Shown piece after piece: positions 55,247 to 63,682 of a stretch of 64,000 bases of DNA; position 1 is the stretch's first letter; every line of letters starts with the position of its first letter. The stretch spans positions 62,001 through 126,000 of the forward strand of contig NZ_BMHH01000007.1 in the NCBI RefSeq assembly GCF_014640615.1, read 5' to 3'. The translations under genes and the position numbers were made by a program. The notes beneath the pieces were generated by a model. That model was given only the letters and a program-made list of their open reading frames with translations. It searched no databases and was not told the origin of the DNA. The stretch comes from Paramesorhizobium endophyticum. GTDB taxonomy: Bacteria > Pseudomonadota > Alphaproteobacteria > Rhizobiales > Rhizobiaceae.

Positions 55247-55275
55247 ACCCTCCTTCCCCCTTGCGGGAAGGGCGC
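55247..55275. repeat. Short remnant of a palindromic repeat before cimA stop
   Basis: CTCCTTCCCCCTTGCGGGAA recalls the inner part of the degenerate repeat at 21310. It overlaps no gene and lies just after the cimA stop. Confidence 0.4.
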
Positions 55276-55277
55276 TG

Positions 55278-56891
55278 CTACTCCGCCGCCACCAACCCTG
55301 CCATCTCGCGGTTCTTCATCAGCTTGTACACTACCGAATCCATCAGCGCCTGGAACGACGCGTCGATGATATTGTCGGAGACGCCGACCGTTCTCCACCG
55401 CGCGCCGGTGCCGTCCTGTGATTCTATCAGCACGCGGGTGACGGCGTCGGTGCCTCCATTGAGGATGCGCACCTTGAAGTCGGCCAGTTCCATGTCCTCT
55501 ATCTCGTTCTGATAGCGGCCCAGATCCTTGCGCAGGGCGATGTCGAGCGCGTTGATGGGGCCGCGGCCTTCGGCGACGGACATGCGAACCTCGCCGTCGA
55601 TCTCGACCTTCACCACCGCCTCCGAAACGGTCTTCAGATTGCCGATGGCGTCGAAGCGGCGTTCGACGATGCAGCGGAAGGAATCGACCGTGAAGAAATG
55701 GGGGATCGCGCCGAGGACACCCCGCGCCAGAAGCTCGAAGCTGGCATCGGCGCTTTCATAGGCATAGCCCGCCGCCTCGCGCTCCTTGACCAGCGCGATC
55801 AGCGTATCGAGGCGCGGATCGTCCTTGGCCACCTTGATGCCCCGCCGCTCAAGCTCTGCAATGAAATTGGACTTGCCGCCCTGGTCGGAAACCATGACGC
55901 GGCGGCGGTTGCCTACGGCTTCCGGCGGGACATGCTCATAGGTCGCGGGGTCCTTGAGCAACGCCGAGGCATGGATGCCGGCCTTGGTGGCAAAGGCGGA
56001 GGTGCCGGCATAAGCGGCTTGGCTCTGCGGCGCGCGGTTCAATATATCGTCGAAGGTGTGGGACAGGCGGGTGATGTTCGCCAGCGCTACCGGCGTGATG
56101 CCCGTCTCGAACCGGTCGGCCCAATAGGGCTTCAACATCAGCGTCGGGATCAGCGCCACCAGATTGGCGTTGCCGCAGCGCTCGCCGATGCCGTTGAGCG
56201 TTCCCTGCACCTGGCGGACGCCCGCATCGATGGCGGCGAGCGAGACGGCCACCGCCTGCTCCGTATCGTTATGGGCGTGGATGCCGAGCCGCTCGCCGGG
56301 CACGACCTTCCTCACCGCATGGACGATTTCCGCCACCTCGCCCGGTTGCGTCCCGCCATTGGTGTCGCACAGCACCACCCAGCGCGCACCCGCCTCATAG
56401 GCGGCGGCGGCGCAGGCGAGCGCATAGTCGGGATTGGCCTTGTAGCCGTCGAAGAAATGCTCGCAATCGACCATCGCCTCCTTGCCGGCCATGCGGGCGG
56501 CGGTGACCGACGTGGTGATCCCCTCGAGATTTTCCTCGTTGGTGCAGCCGAGCGCCACCTTCACATGGTAATCCCAGCTCTTGGCGACGAAGCAGACGGC
56601 GTCGGAGGCCGTTTGCAGCAGCGCCGACAGGCCGGGATCGTTGGAGGCCGAGACCCCTGCCCGCTTGGTCATGCCGAAGGCGACGAATTTCGCCCGTGCA
56701 GTCTGCCTGCGCTTGAAGAAGGCCGTGTCAGTGGGGTTCGCCCCCGGATAGCCGCCCTCGACATAATCCATGCCGAACTCGTCCAGCATGGCCGCAATCG
56801 CCTTCTTGGCCTCAAGCGAAAAGTCGATGCCCGGCGTCTGCTGGCCGTCCCGCAAGGTCGTGTCGTAGAGATAGATGCGCTCTTTTTTCAT
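55278..56891 (-). CDS. cimA: (R)-citramalate synthase
   Basis: A 537-residue enzyme of the HMGL/isopropylmalate synthase family, subgroup TIGR00977. YDTTLRDGQQTPGIDFSLE is the active-site start with metal-binding Asp; EHFFDGYK and GIHAHNDTEQAVA carry the His residues; a C-terminal regulatory LeuA-type domain begins near residue 395. It condenses pyruvate and acetyl-CoA for isoleucine synthesis. The protein is transcribed from a short leader that ends at rather unclear promoter sequence. Confidence 0.93.
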   Translation of the reverse strand: MKKERIYLYDTTLRDGQQTPGIDFSLEAKKAIAAMLDEFGMDYVEGGYPGANPTDTAFFKRRQTARAKFVAFGMTKRAGVSASNDPGLSALLQTASDAVCFVAKSWDYHVKVALGCTNEENLEGITTSVTAARMAGKEAMVDCEHFFDGYKANPDYALACAAAAYEAGARWVVLCDTNGGTQPGEVAEIVHAVRKVVPGERLGIHAHNDTEQAVAVSLAAIDAGVRQVQGTLNGIGERCGNANLVALIPTLMLKPYWADRFETGITPVALANITRLSHTFDDILNRAPQSQAAYAGTSAFATKAGIHASALLKDPATYEHVPPEAVGNRRRVMVSDQGGKSNFIAELERRGIKVAKDDPRLDTLIALVKEREAAGYAYESADASFELLARGVLGAIPHFFTVDSFRCIVERRFDAIGNLKTVSEAVVKVEIDGEVRMSVAEGRGPINALDIALRKDLGRYQNEIEDMELADFKVRILNGGTDAVTRVLIESQDGTGARWRTVGVSDNIIDASFQALMDSVVYKLMKNREMAGLVAAE

Positions 56892-56942
56892 TGATTTGAT
56901 CCTTTTCGACCGTGGGGGCTGGCACTCAGCTGCGGTTCGAAA

Positions 56943-57416
56943 TCATGCGGGCCATTGGTCAGTATCATGGTCGGGGTGCTGATAGGAGACGAGCCCTTTC
57001 AGGAAGTTGACGGCGTGCGGGTCTTCCATCGTCGTATATCCCGGCAGCTGCGAAAGCGTATCGGTTTGCGGCAGCTTGCCCTCCATGCCCCATTGCACGG
57101 CCATTCCGATCTTTTCCGGATGATCGAAGGCGCCGATGGCGAGCGCGATACCGTCAGGCGCCTCATAGGTTAAGGGTGTTCCGCACTCAGGGCAGAAGCC
57201 ACGCCTGACGTGATTTGACGATTGGAATCGTTTCGGTGTGTTGCGCGTCCAGGTCAACCCTTCCTCGGGGACGGAAACGAGCGACGCGAAGAAGTTTCCA
57301 AACGCCTTCTGGCACATGCGGCAATGACAGATCGAGCCGTCTGTCAGTTTGCCCTCCACGCGGAAACGGACGGCGCCGCACTGGCAGCCGCCGGTATAGA
57401 GTTCGGTCTGGGTCAT
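56943..57416 (-). CDS. GFA-family zinc-binding protein
   Basis: A 157-residue glutathione-dependent formaldehyde-activating (GFA) family protein. GGCQCGAVRF, ICHCRMCQKAFG and FCPECGTPL are the Cys pairs that bind two zincs. ATG 57416 has a strong GGAGGAG upstream. It overlaps the DUF559 gene by four bases, so the two are co-translated. Catalytic function of the family is doubtful. Confidence 0.9.
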   Translation of the reverse strand: MTQTELYTGGCQCGAVRFRVEGKLTDGSICHCRMCQKAFGNFFASLVSVPEEGLTWTRNTPKRFQSSNHVRRGFCPECGTPLTYEAPDGIALAIGAFDHPEKIGMAVQWGMEGKLPQTDTLSQLPGYTTMEDPHAVNFLKGLVSYQHPDHDTDQWPA

Positions 57417-57796
57417 TGTAGTGTCTCCTCCGTTGGCGAACCGGCGATGGTGACGATATGCCGGCATACGCCATCAATGTCCCGCAGGATGTCATCGTTC
57501 CAGAAACGGAGGATGCGCCAGCCATCCTGTTCCAGTCGCCTGGTCCGCTCCGTGTCCGCCACTGCCATTTTCTCCTCGCCGTGCTGCGAGCCATCTACTT
57601 CCACGATGATACGGGCAGTTGGACAAGCGAAATCCACGATGTAGCCGGCAATCGGCATTTGCCGCCGGAAGCTCAGTCCCATGAGCCGATGCGCCCGAAG
57701 CTCATTCCAGAGCTTCAGTTCGGCATCGGTCATTTTTCGGCGCATCGATTTGGCGTTTTTGCGGATGCGGCTGGGGACCGGAGTATGAGAGACCAT
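57413..57796 (-). CDS. DUF559 (endonuclease-like) protein
   Basis: A 127-residue protein with the DUF559 restriction-endonuclease-like core: DAELKLWNELRAHRLMGLSF, YIVDFACPTARIIVEVDGSQH with the PD-ExK-like Asp and Glu-Val-Asp, and ILRFWNDDIL. The ATG 57796 follows GGAG. It overlaps the GFA gene downstream. Stand-alone DUF559 proteins have no proven role. Confidence 0.88.
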   Translation of the reverse strand: MVSHTPVPSRIRKNAKSMRRKMTDAELKLWNELRAHRLMGLSFRRQMPIAGYIVDFACPTARIIVEVDGSQHGEEKMAVADTERTRRLEQDGWRILRFWNDDILRDIDGVCRHIVTIAGSPTEETLQ

Positions 57797-57839
57797 TTCA
57801 ATGCTCCCCTCGTCCTGCTTCGCTCGGCGCGAGCGGAGC

Positions 57840-57998
57840 GCACCCCCCTCTGCCCTGCCGGGCATCTCCCCCACAAGGGGGGAGATTCGCCATCATGAAC
57901 GCTTCCGCCAATCGCGAACGTTGAATGCTGGCGCCACGGCCCCTGCCAGCCAATCTCCCCCCTTGTGGGGGAGATGCCCGGCAGGGCAGAGGGGGGTG
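57840..57998. repeat. Bru-RS-like palindromic repeat
   Basis: Outer arms ACCCCCCTCTGCCCTGCCGG and its complement near 57981-57998; inner arms with CATCTCCCCCACAAGGGGGG and AATCTCCCCCCTTGTGGGGG. About 65 bases lie between. It lies between cysS (stop at 58025) and the DUF559 gene. Confidence 0.85.
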
Positions 57999-58024
57999 AA
58001 TCGCACGCACCATGTGGCCGGTTA

Positions 58025-59524
58025 TCACCTCTTCACCTCCCACGTCGTCACGCGCTCACCTGTCGTCGGGTCCTTGCCGTCCATCAACTGCACACCCTGT
58101 TTCAACAACGCATTACGAATACGGTCGGCCTCGGCGAAGTTCCTCTCCTTTAAAAACACCAGCCGTTCCACGATGCTCGCCTCGATGGCCGCTTCGTCGA
58201 TGGCAATGTCTTGCGCCTTGCCCGCCAGCCACTCGCTTTCCGTGATGGTGAGCAATCCCAGAAGGTTGGCGCTCTTTTTCAGGCTGCGCTTCGCCTCATG
58301 CGAGCCTTTGAAAGCTTCGCCGCGCAGTTCGTGCAGCACGGCAATCGCCTTCGAAGTGTTCAAATCATCCACCAGCGCGTCGAAGAGATCGGCACTGACA
58401 TCATCGCCCCCGTCAACGTCGCCCACGGCGCGATACCAGGCGTCGAGCGTCTTTTCCGCTTCGGCGAGCGCGTTGGCCGTAAAATCAATCGGCTGCCGGT
58501 AATGCGTCATCAGCATCGCCAGCCGCAGCACCTCGCCCGGCCATTTGCGCCCGCCCAGCTTCTCGGTCGCGAGCAGCTCGTGGATCGTCACGAAATTGCC
58601 AAGGCTCTTCGACATTTTCTGGCCTTCCACCTGCAGGAAGCCGTTGTGCATCCAGATATTGGCCATGCGCTCGGTACCGAAGGCGCAGCAGGATTGGGCG
58701 ATTTCGTTTTCGTGGTGCGGGAAGACCAGATCGATGCCGCCCGCATGAATGTCGAAGACGTTCTTTTGCGGATCGTCGCATTCTAGCCCGCCGCCAAAGG
58801 GTTTCAGCAGCTTGGCCATTGACATGGCCGAGCACTCGATATGCCAGCCGGGACGGCCCGGAACCGCGATGCCCGCCGGAGACGGCCAGCCCGGCTCGCC
58901 GTCTTTCGACGGCTTCCACAGCACGAAATCCATCTCGTCGCGCTTGTAGGAGGCGACATCGACGCGGGCGCCGGCGATCATCTCATCGAGAGAGCGGCGG
59001 GCAAGCGCGCCATAGCGCGGCAGCCCCGCGCTCTTGTCCATGGAGGCGACCGAGAAGAGCACGTGATCGTCGGCGACATAGGCGAAGCCCCGCTCAACCA
59101 GCCGGTCGATGAGCGCGCGCATTTCATCGAGATATTCGGTCGCGCGCGGCTGCTCGGTAGGGGGAAGGCAGCCGAGAGCCGCCACATCCGCCTGGAATTG
59201 GGCGTTGGTCGTCTCCGTCACCTTGCGGATCGCGTCGTTGAGCGGCAGGTCGGGATAGTCCCGCGCCGCACGGGCGTTGATCTTGTCGTCCACGTCGGTG
59301 ATGTTGCGGGCATAGGTGACATGCGCCTCGCCATAGACATGGCGCAAGAGGCGGAACAGCACGTCGAAGACGATGACGGGGCGCGCATTGCCGATATGGG
59401 CATAGTCATAGACCGTCGGCCCGCAGACATACATGCGCACATTCTCAGGATCGATCGGCGCGAAGTCCTCCTTCCGGTGCGTCAGCGTGTTATACAGGCG
59501 CAATAGCGGCGCTGCCTTCGTCAT
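58025..59524 (-). CDS. cysS: Cysteinyl-tRNA synthetase
   Basis: A 499-residue class I synthetase. The HIGH signature is [13 protein letters not shown] is KMSKSLGNF, and the zinc site includes [12 protein letters not shown] and the [11 protein letters not shown] region. ATG 59524 follows GGGAGA. It attaches cysteine to its tRNA. It is transcribed alone with the repeat after its stop. Confidence 0.96.
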   Translation of the reverse strand: MTKAAPLLRLYNTLTHRKEDFAPIDPENVRMYVCGPTVYDYAHIGNARPVIVFDVLFRLLRHVYGEAHVTYARNITDVDDKINARAARDYPDLPLNDAIRKVTETTNAQFQADVAALGCLPPTEQPRATEYLDEMRALIDRLVERGFAYVADDHVLFSVASMDKSAGLPRYGALARRSLDEMIAGARVDVASYKRDEMDFVLWKPSKDGEPGWPSPAGIAVPGRPGWHIECSAMSMAKLLKPFGGGLECDDPQKNVFDIHAGGIDLVFPHHENEIAQSCCAFGTERMANIWMHNGFLQVEGQKMSKSLGNFVTIHELLATEKLGGRKWPGEVLRLAMLMTHYRQPIDFTANALAEAEKTLDAWYRAVGDVDGGDDVSADLFDALVDDLNTSKAIAVLHELRGEAFKGSHEAKRSLKKSANLLGLLTITESEWLAGKAQDIAIDEAAIEASIVERLVFLKERNFAEADRIRNALLKQGVQLMDGKDPTTGERVTTWEVKR

Positions 59525-59992
59525 ATATGTCTCCCTGCCCGGTCGACGGGCGAAATTGAACGCAAGTCCGGCTGGCCGGGGCGTTGTCATCTTTTCAGGG
59601 GAGCAAGGAGACGAAAACGGCCGGGCCAGCGAGTTGCTAGCCGATAATGATCACACAAATGCAAATCGGTGCGGATGGCGTTTTCATGAAGCGCACTATT
59701 CCCGCCGGAGCGGGCGGCGTCAAGGGGCAGATGACAAGATGCTTAAACGTCTGTCAGGCAATTACTGTGATCCCAGCAAAATGATGCCGTCGAAAGGCGG
59801 CAGTCTCCCAAGCCGATCAGCTTCGATGATGATTGACACGTACAGCGTGGATTATGGTGCTTGAAAAGCCTTTTGAATTGAAATAGCAACACGTTGCCGA
59901 AAATAGAGTTGCAGGCTGGTAGCCCCTGCGCCCCTTGGGGTTCTTCTTCGCCACGGCGTTCACCTTTTTCGCTGTCTGACGAGGAACGCCCC
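59525..59992. other. Intergenic region cysS / SMR gene
   Basis: About 470 bases between divergent genes. It carries the cysS promoter, the SMR promoter and the 5' leader hairpin described separately (59952-59995). In the middle (59640-59870) I see no gene with a credible ribosome site or codon pattern. Confidence 0.45.
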
Positions 59993-59995
59993 GTG
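59952..59995 (+). promoter_or_regulatory. Leader hairpin over the SMR-gene start codon
   Basis: CACGGCGTTC (59952-59961) can pair with GAACGCCCCGTG (59984-59995), with two unpaired C and a 22-base loop. The right arm contains the start codon GTG and overlaps the edge of the ribosome site GAGGA (59981-59985). Such a hairpin could lower or regulate translation of the drug/guanidinium-type pump. No known riboswitch class was recognised. Confidence 0.35.
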
Positions 59996-60322
59996 CAATA
60001 TTTCTATCTCCTTATCGCAATTGCAGCCGAAGTTGTCGGCACATCCTTCATAAAGCAATCGAACGGCTTCACCAAGCTGGGGCCAACCCTCATCATGGGT
60101 GCCAGCTATATGGTTGCGTTCTATTTCCTCTCGTTGACGCTGCGAACTCTGCCCGTGGGCATTGCCTATGCGATCTGGTCAGGCGTGGGAGTCATCCTCA
60201 TCGCAATCGTCGCGTGGCTGTTTTATGGGCAAAGGCTGGATGCCCCAGCGATAATCGGGTTGGCGCTGATTGTCGCAGGCGTGGTCATCATGAATCTATT
60301 CTCGTCCTCGGTGCCGCATTGA
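59993..60322 (+). CDS. SMR-family small multidrug/quaternary-amine transporter
   Basis: A 109-residue four-segment membrane protein of the EmrE type: LLIAIAAEVVGTSFIKQSNG with the essential Glu14 equivalent in AAEVVGTS, and VGIAYAIWSGVGVILIA. GAGGA lies seven bases before the GTG 59993. Small multidrug resistance dimers exchange protons for toxic cations or guanidinium. A hairpin covers its start. Confidence 0.9.
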   Translation: MQYFYLLIAIAAEVVGTSFIKQSNGFTKLGPTLIMGASYMVAFYFLSLTLRTLPVGIAYAIWSGVGVILIAIVAWLFYGQRLDAPAIIGLALIVAGVVIMNLFSSSVPH

Positions 60323-60466
60323 AGGGAATACGTGGCCTTCCGGCAACACATCTCATGGTTAACTCAAATTAACCTGAATTCCCCAAATCCGGCGGCAAGC
60401 AGCCTTTTTTCAGTCCGAATCCACGCAAGAATATAGGGCTCTAGAACAGAGGTAAGGAGCCCTGCC

Positions 60467-60631
60467 ATGACCAAGAAAGCCCTGACGCCGCGACGGGACA
60501 GGCTGACCGAGCACTATCGCGAGATCGGACCGGCTGCACTGGTCGCCGCCCTGCTTGCCGCGCCGCGCGGACGCTCGGATGCGCGCAATGACAATCGCCG
60601 CTCGATCCTGACCCGCAAGAAACCGGCTTAA
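60467..60631 (+). CDS. Small basic protein, 54 residues, unknown
   Basis: A 54-residue ORF that begins MTKKALTPRRDRLTEHY and ends RSILTRKKPA. AAGGAG lies seven bases upstream, which supports translation. It is rich in Arg and Lys with no Cys, so a nucleic-acid-binding or ribosome-associated role is possible but not shown. It overlaps the 3' end of lysE/argO by four bases (convergent). A promoter-like region lies in the 140 bases upstream. Confidence 0.6.
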   Translation: MTKKALTPRRDRLTEHYREIGPAALVAALLAAPRGRSDARNDNRRSILTRKKPA

Positions 60632-61248
60632 CCGAGGCCGCCCGCAAATTGCCTGAGAAGGCTGATGCCGATTCCGGCCATCACGAAGCCGATCAGGCAA
60701 TCGAGGATGCGCCAGGCGGCAGGTTTGGCGAAGACCGGCTGGAGCAGGCGCGCGCCATAGCCAAGCCCGAAGAACCAGACGAAGGACGCGACAGCCGCGC
60801 CGGCGCCATAGGCGATGCGGTCCGCCCCTTCGAAACGGGCCGAAAGGCTGCCCAAAAGCAGAACCGTATCGAGATAGACATGCGGGTTGAGGAAGGTGAG
60901 CGCCAGGCAGGTCGCCACCGCCGCCTTGAGGCTGGCCGCGCCCTTGCCGCGGGCTTCCATAGCCTCGGGCTTGAAGGAGCGGCGAAATGCTACGAACGCA
61001 TAGGAAAACAGGAAAACCGCGCCGCCCAGCGTCACAGCCGCGATGAGCATCGGCGAATGCGCAAGCAGCGTTCCCAGCCCCGCCACACCGGCGGTGATCA
61101 GAAGCGCGTCGGAAAGCGCGCAGATCAGGCACAGCACGAAGACATGCTGGCGCAGCAGGCCCTGGCGCAGGATATAGGCATTCTGCGCGCCGATGGCGAT
61201 GATGAGCGAGGCGCCCAGAAGGAAGCCGGAAAGAGCGGCGGAGAACAT
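60628..61248 (-). CDS. LysE/ArgO-family amino-acid exporter
   Basis: A 206-residue membrane protein with five to six segments: FLLGASLIIAIGAQNAYILR is the family start and FLNPHVYLDTVLLLG the second landmark. It exports lysine or arginine and protects against excess. The start is ATG 61248. A perfect palindrome at 61293-61334 lies 45 bases upstream, probably a regulatory site. A convergent small ORF overlaps its stop. Confidence 0.9.
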   Translation of the reverse strand: MFSAALSGFLLGASLIIAIGAQNAYILRQGLLRQHVFVLCLICALSDALLITAGVAGLGTLLAHSPMLIAAVTLGGAVFLFSYAFVAFRRSFKPEAMEARGKGAASLKAAVATCLALTFLNPHVYLDTVLLLGSLSARFEGADRIAYGAGAAVASFVWFFGLGYGARLLQPVFAKPAAWRILDCLIGFVMAGIGISLLRQFAGGLG

Positions 61249-61292
61249 GTATCGGAATTTCCTGGGATTGCGTTGAGCAGCAGAGGGGGCGG

Positions 61293-61334
61293 AGTTTCAT
61301 ATATAACTACACCAGTGTAGTTATATATGAAACT
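61293..61334. promoter_or_regulatory. Perfect 20-base inverted repeat upstream of lysE/argO
   Basis: AGTTTCATATATAACTACAC (61293-61312), CA, then its exact reverse complement GTGTAGTTATATATGAAACT (61315-61334). This AT-rich palindrome sits 45 bases before the lysE/argO start and about 23 bases after the SRAP stop. It may be an operator, part of a promoter, or a terminator-like RNA hairpin for the SRAP transcript; there is no T run, so a regulatory site is preferred. Confidence 0.55.
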
Positions 61335-61356
61335 CAGGTTCACGCGCGTAATTATA

Positions 61357-62127
61357 TCAAAACATCGACAGCTGAGCACCTGAACTTGGTTCCGGCTTCT
61401 CTTCTTCTTTTGGCGGTCCGGCCTCTTCCGTCAAGCCCTGTTGAGCGCGTTCCTGAATGTCGGGCGAGACATTGCTCACGCGGTTGACCTTGTCGGATAC
61501 AGGGATCGCCTCGAAGAAATCCGGCTCGGCGGGGCGCATCAACCGGGCGACATCGTGGGGCGGATTATGCCTGCAGTCGAGCCAAGGCTCGAAATCTCTG
61601 GGATTGATCACGACAGGCATCCGCTCGTGAATCGGACGGAGTGTTGCATTAGCTTCCGTCGTCAGGATCGCGCCGGTGTCGATCTGCGAGCCGTCGGCGC
61701 CAAGCCAGCTTTCCATGAGCCCGGCGAAGGCGATGAGGCCGCCATGGCGGGGGCGGACCCAATAGGCCTGCGCCCGCTTCTTTCCCTCGCGCCGCCATTC
61801 GTAAAAGCCGGAGGCCGGGACCAGCGCGCGGCGATAGGTGAGCGCGGCGCGAAAGGAATTCTTTTCGGCCGCCGTTTCGCTGCGGATGTTGAAGATGAGG
61901 GAGACGTCGCGCGGGTTCTTGACCCAGCCCGGAATGAAGCCCCAGCGCACCAGATGCCCCATGCGGGGCGGAAGATTGCCGCCCGGAGCCAGCGCATCGC
62001 CGGAGAGAACCATGAGGATCGGTTGGGTGGGCGCGATATTGTAGCGCGGCGGAAAATCATCCACCATCGCTTCAAAAAGCGCCTCGACCTCCTGCCGCGT
62101 CGCCGTCAATGAAAACCGTCCACACAT
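61357..62127 (-). CDS. SOS response-associated peptidase (SRAP/YedK)
   Basis: A 256-residue SRAP protein beginning MCGRFSLTA, with the catalytic Cys2 exposed after Met removal. FPPRYNIAPTQP, FYEWRREGKKR and IHERMPVVI (with the conserved His and Glu) follow. The protein forms a covalent bond with abasic sites in single-stranded DNA and protects them. ATG 62127 fits; the 62163 start is unlikely because Cys2 must be second. Confidence 0.95.
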   Translation of the reverse strand: MCGRFSLTATRQEVEALFEAMVDDFPPRYNIAPTQPILMVLSGDALAPGGNLPPRMGHLVRWGFIPGWVKNPRDVSLIFNIRSETAAEKNSFRAALTYRRALVPASGFYEWRREGKKRAQAYWVRPRHGGLIAFAGLMESWLGADGSQIDTGAILTTEANATLRPIHERMPVVINPRDFEPWLDCRHNPPHDVARLMRPAEPDFFEAIPVSDKVNRVSNVSPDIQERAQQGLTEEAGPPKEEEKPEPSSGAQLSMF

Positions 62128-62202
62128 GGGGAACGATGTTCCGCTTTTTGCCGTGTCCGTCAAGCTCTTGCGAATCTGGCAGTCGCGGCATACCCATTAT
62201 CC

Positions 62203-62634
62203 ATGGTCACTTCTCCTCCCATTATCCACGGCGTTTCGGTCATCTGCCGGGAGCATGGCCGCTTTTTGCTGGTGGAACGCGGGCGCGAGCCGTGGAAGGG
62301 ATGGCTCGCTTTCCCGGGCGGCGGGCGCGATGCGGGCGAAACGCCGCAGCAGGCGGCGCGCCGGGAATTGCTGGAGGAAACCGGACTCACCGCCGAAACC
62401 CTGAAGCATTTCGCCACGGTCGACCTCTCCAAGGATAATGGCGGTACTTATGCCGCGAGCTATTATCTCGCCGTTTTCCGCGCCCATGGCGTCACCGGCG
62501 AGGCGCGGGCCGCTGACGACGCTGCCGCCATAGTATGGCTCGATCTCGATGAAATGGCCGCTTCACAGGTCACGCAGAGCACGCTCATCGTCGCCCGCGA
62601 GGTGGCCCGCTTCGAGGATGGCGGGGCGCGTTAA
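62203..62634 (+). CDS. Nudix hydrolase
   Basis: A 143-residue protein with a complete Nudix box, GGRDAGETPQQAARRELLEE then TGL (Gx5Ex7REUxEExGU). It hydrolyses nucleoside diphosphate derivatives; the substrate is unknown, although WKGWLAFPGGG resembles ADP-ribose or mutator-type enzymes. Its start is 76 bases divergent from the SRAP gene. Confidence 0.93.
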   Translation: MVTSPPIIHGVSVICREHGRFLLVERGREPWKGWLAFPGGGRDAGETPQQAARRELLEETGLTAETLKHFATVDLSKDNGGTYAASYYLAVFRAHGVTGEARAADDAAAIVWLDLDEMAASQVTQSTLIVAREVARFEDGGAR

Positions 62635-62694
62635 GCTTGTTCGGCGATGCTATCTTGAAGCCGGGATTGTTTCGCGTCAGAAGAACGAGAAGAA

Positions 62695-63078
62695 TTGAGG
62701 GTCTCATTGAAACAGGCATGGATAGCGATAGTGGCAGCCGCTCTGATGGCCTTTCCGGCGGTGGCCAAAGCGGCGGAAAAGCCGCCTTATGAGGCGAAGC
62801 TCACCCGGCTGGCGGAGATTCTCGGCTCGCTTCATTATCTGCGCAATCTTTGCGGAGAGGAAGGAAGTGAGTGGCGAGACCGCATGAATGCCATAATTGC
62901 CGCCGAAAAGCCCGAAGAGGCGCGGCGCGCGCAGATGACTGCGAGCTTCAACCGCGGTTACAGGGCGTTCAGCGAGATATATACGAGCTGTACCGATTCG
63001 GCGGTTGCGGCGATCGACCGCTACATGAAGGAAGGGGAAAGCTTGTCCAACGAGATCGCCTCGCGCTATGGCAATTGA
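62695..63078 (+). CDS. TIGR02301-family exported protein
   Basis: A 127-residue protein with signal peptide (AWIAIVAAALMAFPAVAKAA) and a helical mature domain (LTRLAEILGSLHYLRNLCG, MTASFNRGYRAFSEIYTSC) of the alphaproteobacterial TIGR02301 family. Two Cys (LCGEE, TSCTD) may form a disulfide. The start is TTG 62695. The role is unknown. It lies 60 bases after the Nudix gene. Confidence 0.75.
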   Translation: MRVSLKQAWIAIVAAALMAFPAVAKAAEKPPYEAKLTRLAEILGSLHYLRNLCGEEGSEWRDRMNAIIAAEKPEEARRAQMTASFNRGYRAFSEIYTSCTDSAVAAIDRYMKEGESLSNEIASRYGN

Positions 63079-63259
63079 GCGCGTGACAAAAAGTGGCAGG
63101 CTTTTTGGATAAAATCATGCGATTAAGATTGTGTTAACTGCTGGAATCATCAGCGCTGCCGGATGATTAAAATTGGTGGTAATCTGTTAACGGGACTTTA
63201 AATCAGTCCGGACTGTCCCGTAGTACCGAACTAAATGGCGTAAAGCCCAGGGTGAAAAG

Positions 63260-63517
63260 ATGGCACAAGCTCCAACCGATCTCGATGAACTCATCGCACG
63301 CGAGAAAAAGCTTGCCGCGATCGAATATCAGAACGAAGCCTGGGCCGATGGCATTTCCGAAGGCATCGAGCCCGAAATCCTCGCCGAGGCGGCCTTTGCG
63401 ACCGCGCTGACGGAACTCATCCGCGATGCGGGCGACGAGTCCGCGCTGGCGCTGATCGAGAAGATGCGCGAGCAGATCATCGCGGGTGAGTTCGTGACGG
63501 ACCGGGTGCTGCAGTAG
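63260..63517 (+). CDS. Small conserved-type hypothetical protein
   Basis: An 85-residue acidic helical protein (MAQAPTDLDELIAREKKLAA, ALTELIRDAGDESALALIEKMRE). It has no signal or membrane segment. AGGGTG is a weak ribosome site near ATG 63260. It is Glu/Ala-rich and probably cytoplasmic. The family is not recognised by me. Confidence 0.6.
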   Translation: MAQAPTDLDELIAREKKLAAIEYQNEAWADGISEGIEPEILAEAAFATALTELIRDAGDESALALIEKMREQIIAGEFVTDRVLQ

Positions 63518-63520
63518 TTT

Positions 63521-63607
63521 ATGGGAGCAAGGGAATAGGGGAGTATGTTTCTGCATATTCCCGGCTTTAATTTCCTTATTCCCCTATTCCCTTGCACCCT
63601 TGTTCCC
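63521..63607. repeat. Simple inverted repeat after the 85-residue gene
   Basis: GGGAGCAAGGGAATAGGGGA (63523-63542) is mirrored by TTCCCCTATTCCCTTG-type sequence (63577-63595), with more of the same motif to 63617. It is a low-complexity inverted repeat similar in style to the one at 52926. Confidence 0.55.
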
Positions 63608-63682
63608 CTACTCCCTTTCGTGGGCACGTTTTCTGTGCCACCATGGCTTCCATCATCTGCCTCCCTTTTCAGATTCGTTGCC

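Noticed and set aside
55698-56894. Plus-strand frame of 398 codons opposite cimA
   Set aside because: Antisense shadow of cimA; no family pattern.
59640-59870. Small coding gene between cysS and the SMR gene
   Set aside because: The open frame (59433-59864) overlaps the cysS start, has no ribosome site and no recognisable composition.
59905-59995. Leader of the SMR gene as a known guanidine riboswitch
   Set aside because: Only one ACGA-like loop and no ykkC-type conserved core are visible, so no known class is claimed; only a generic hairpin is reported.
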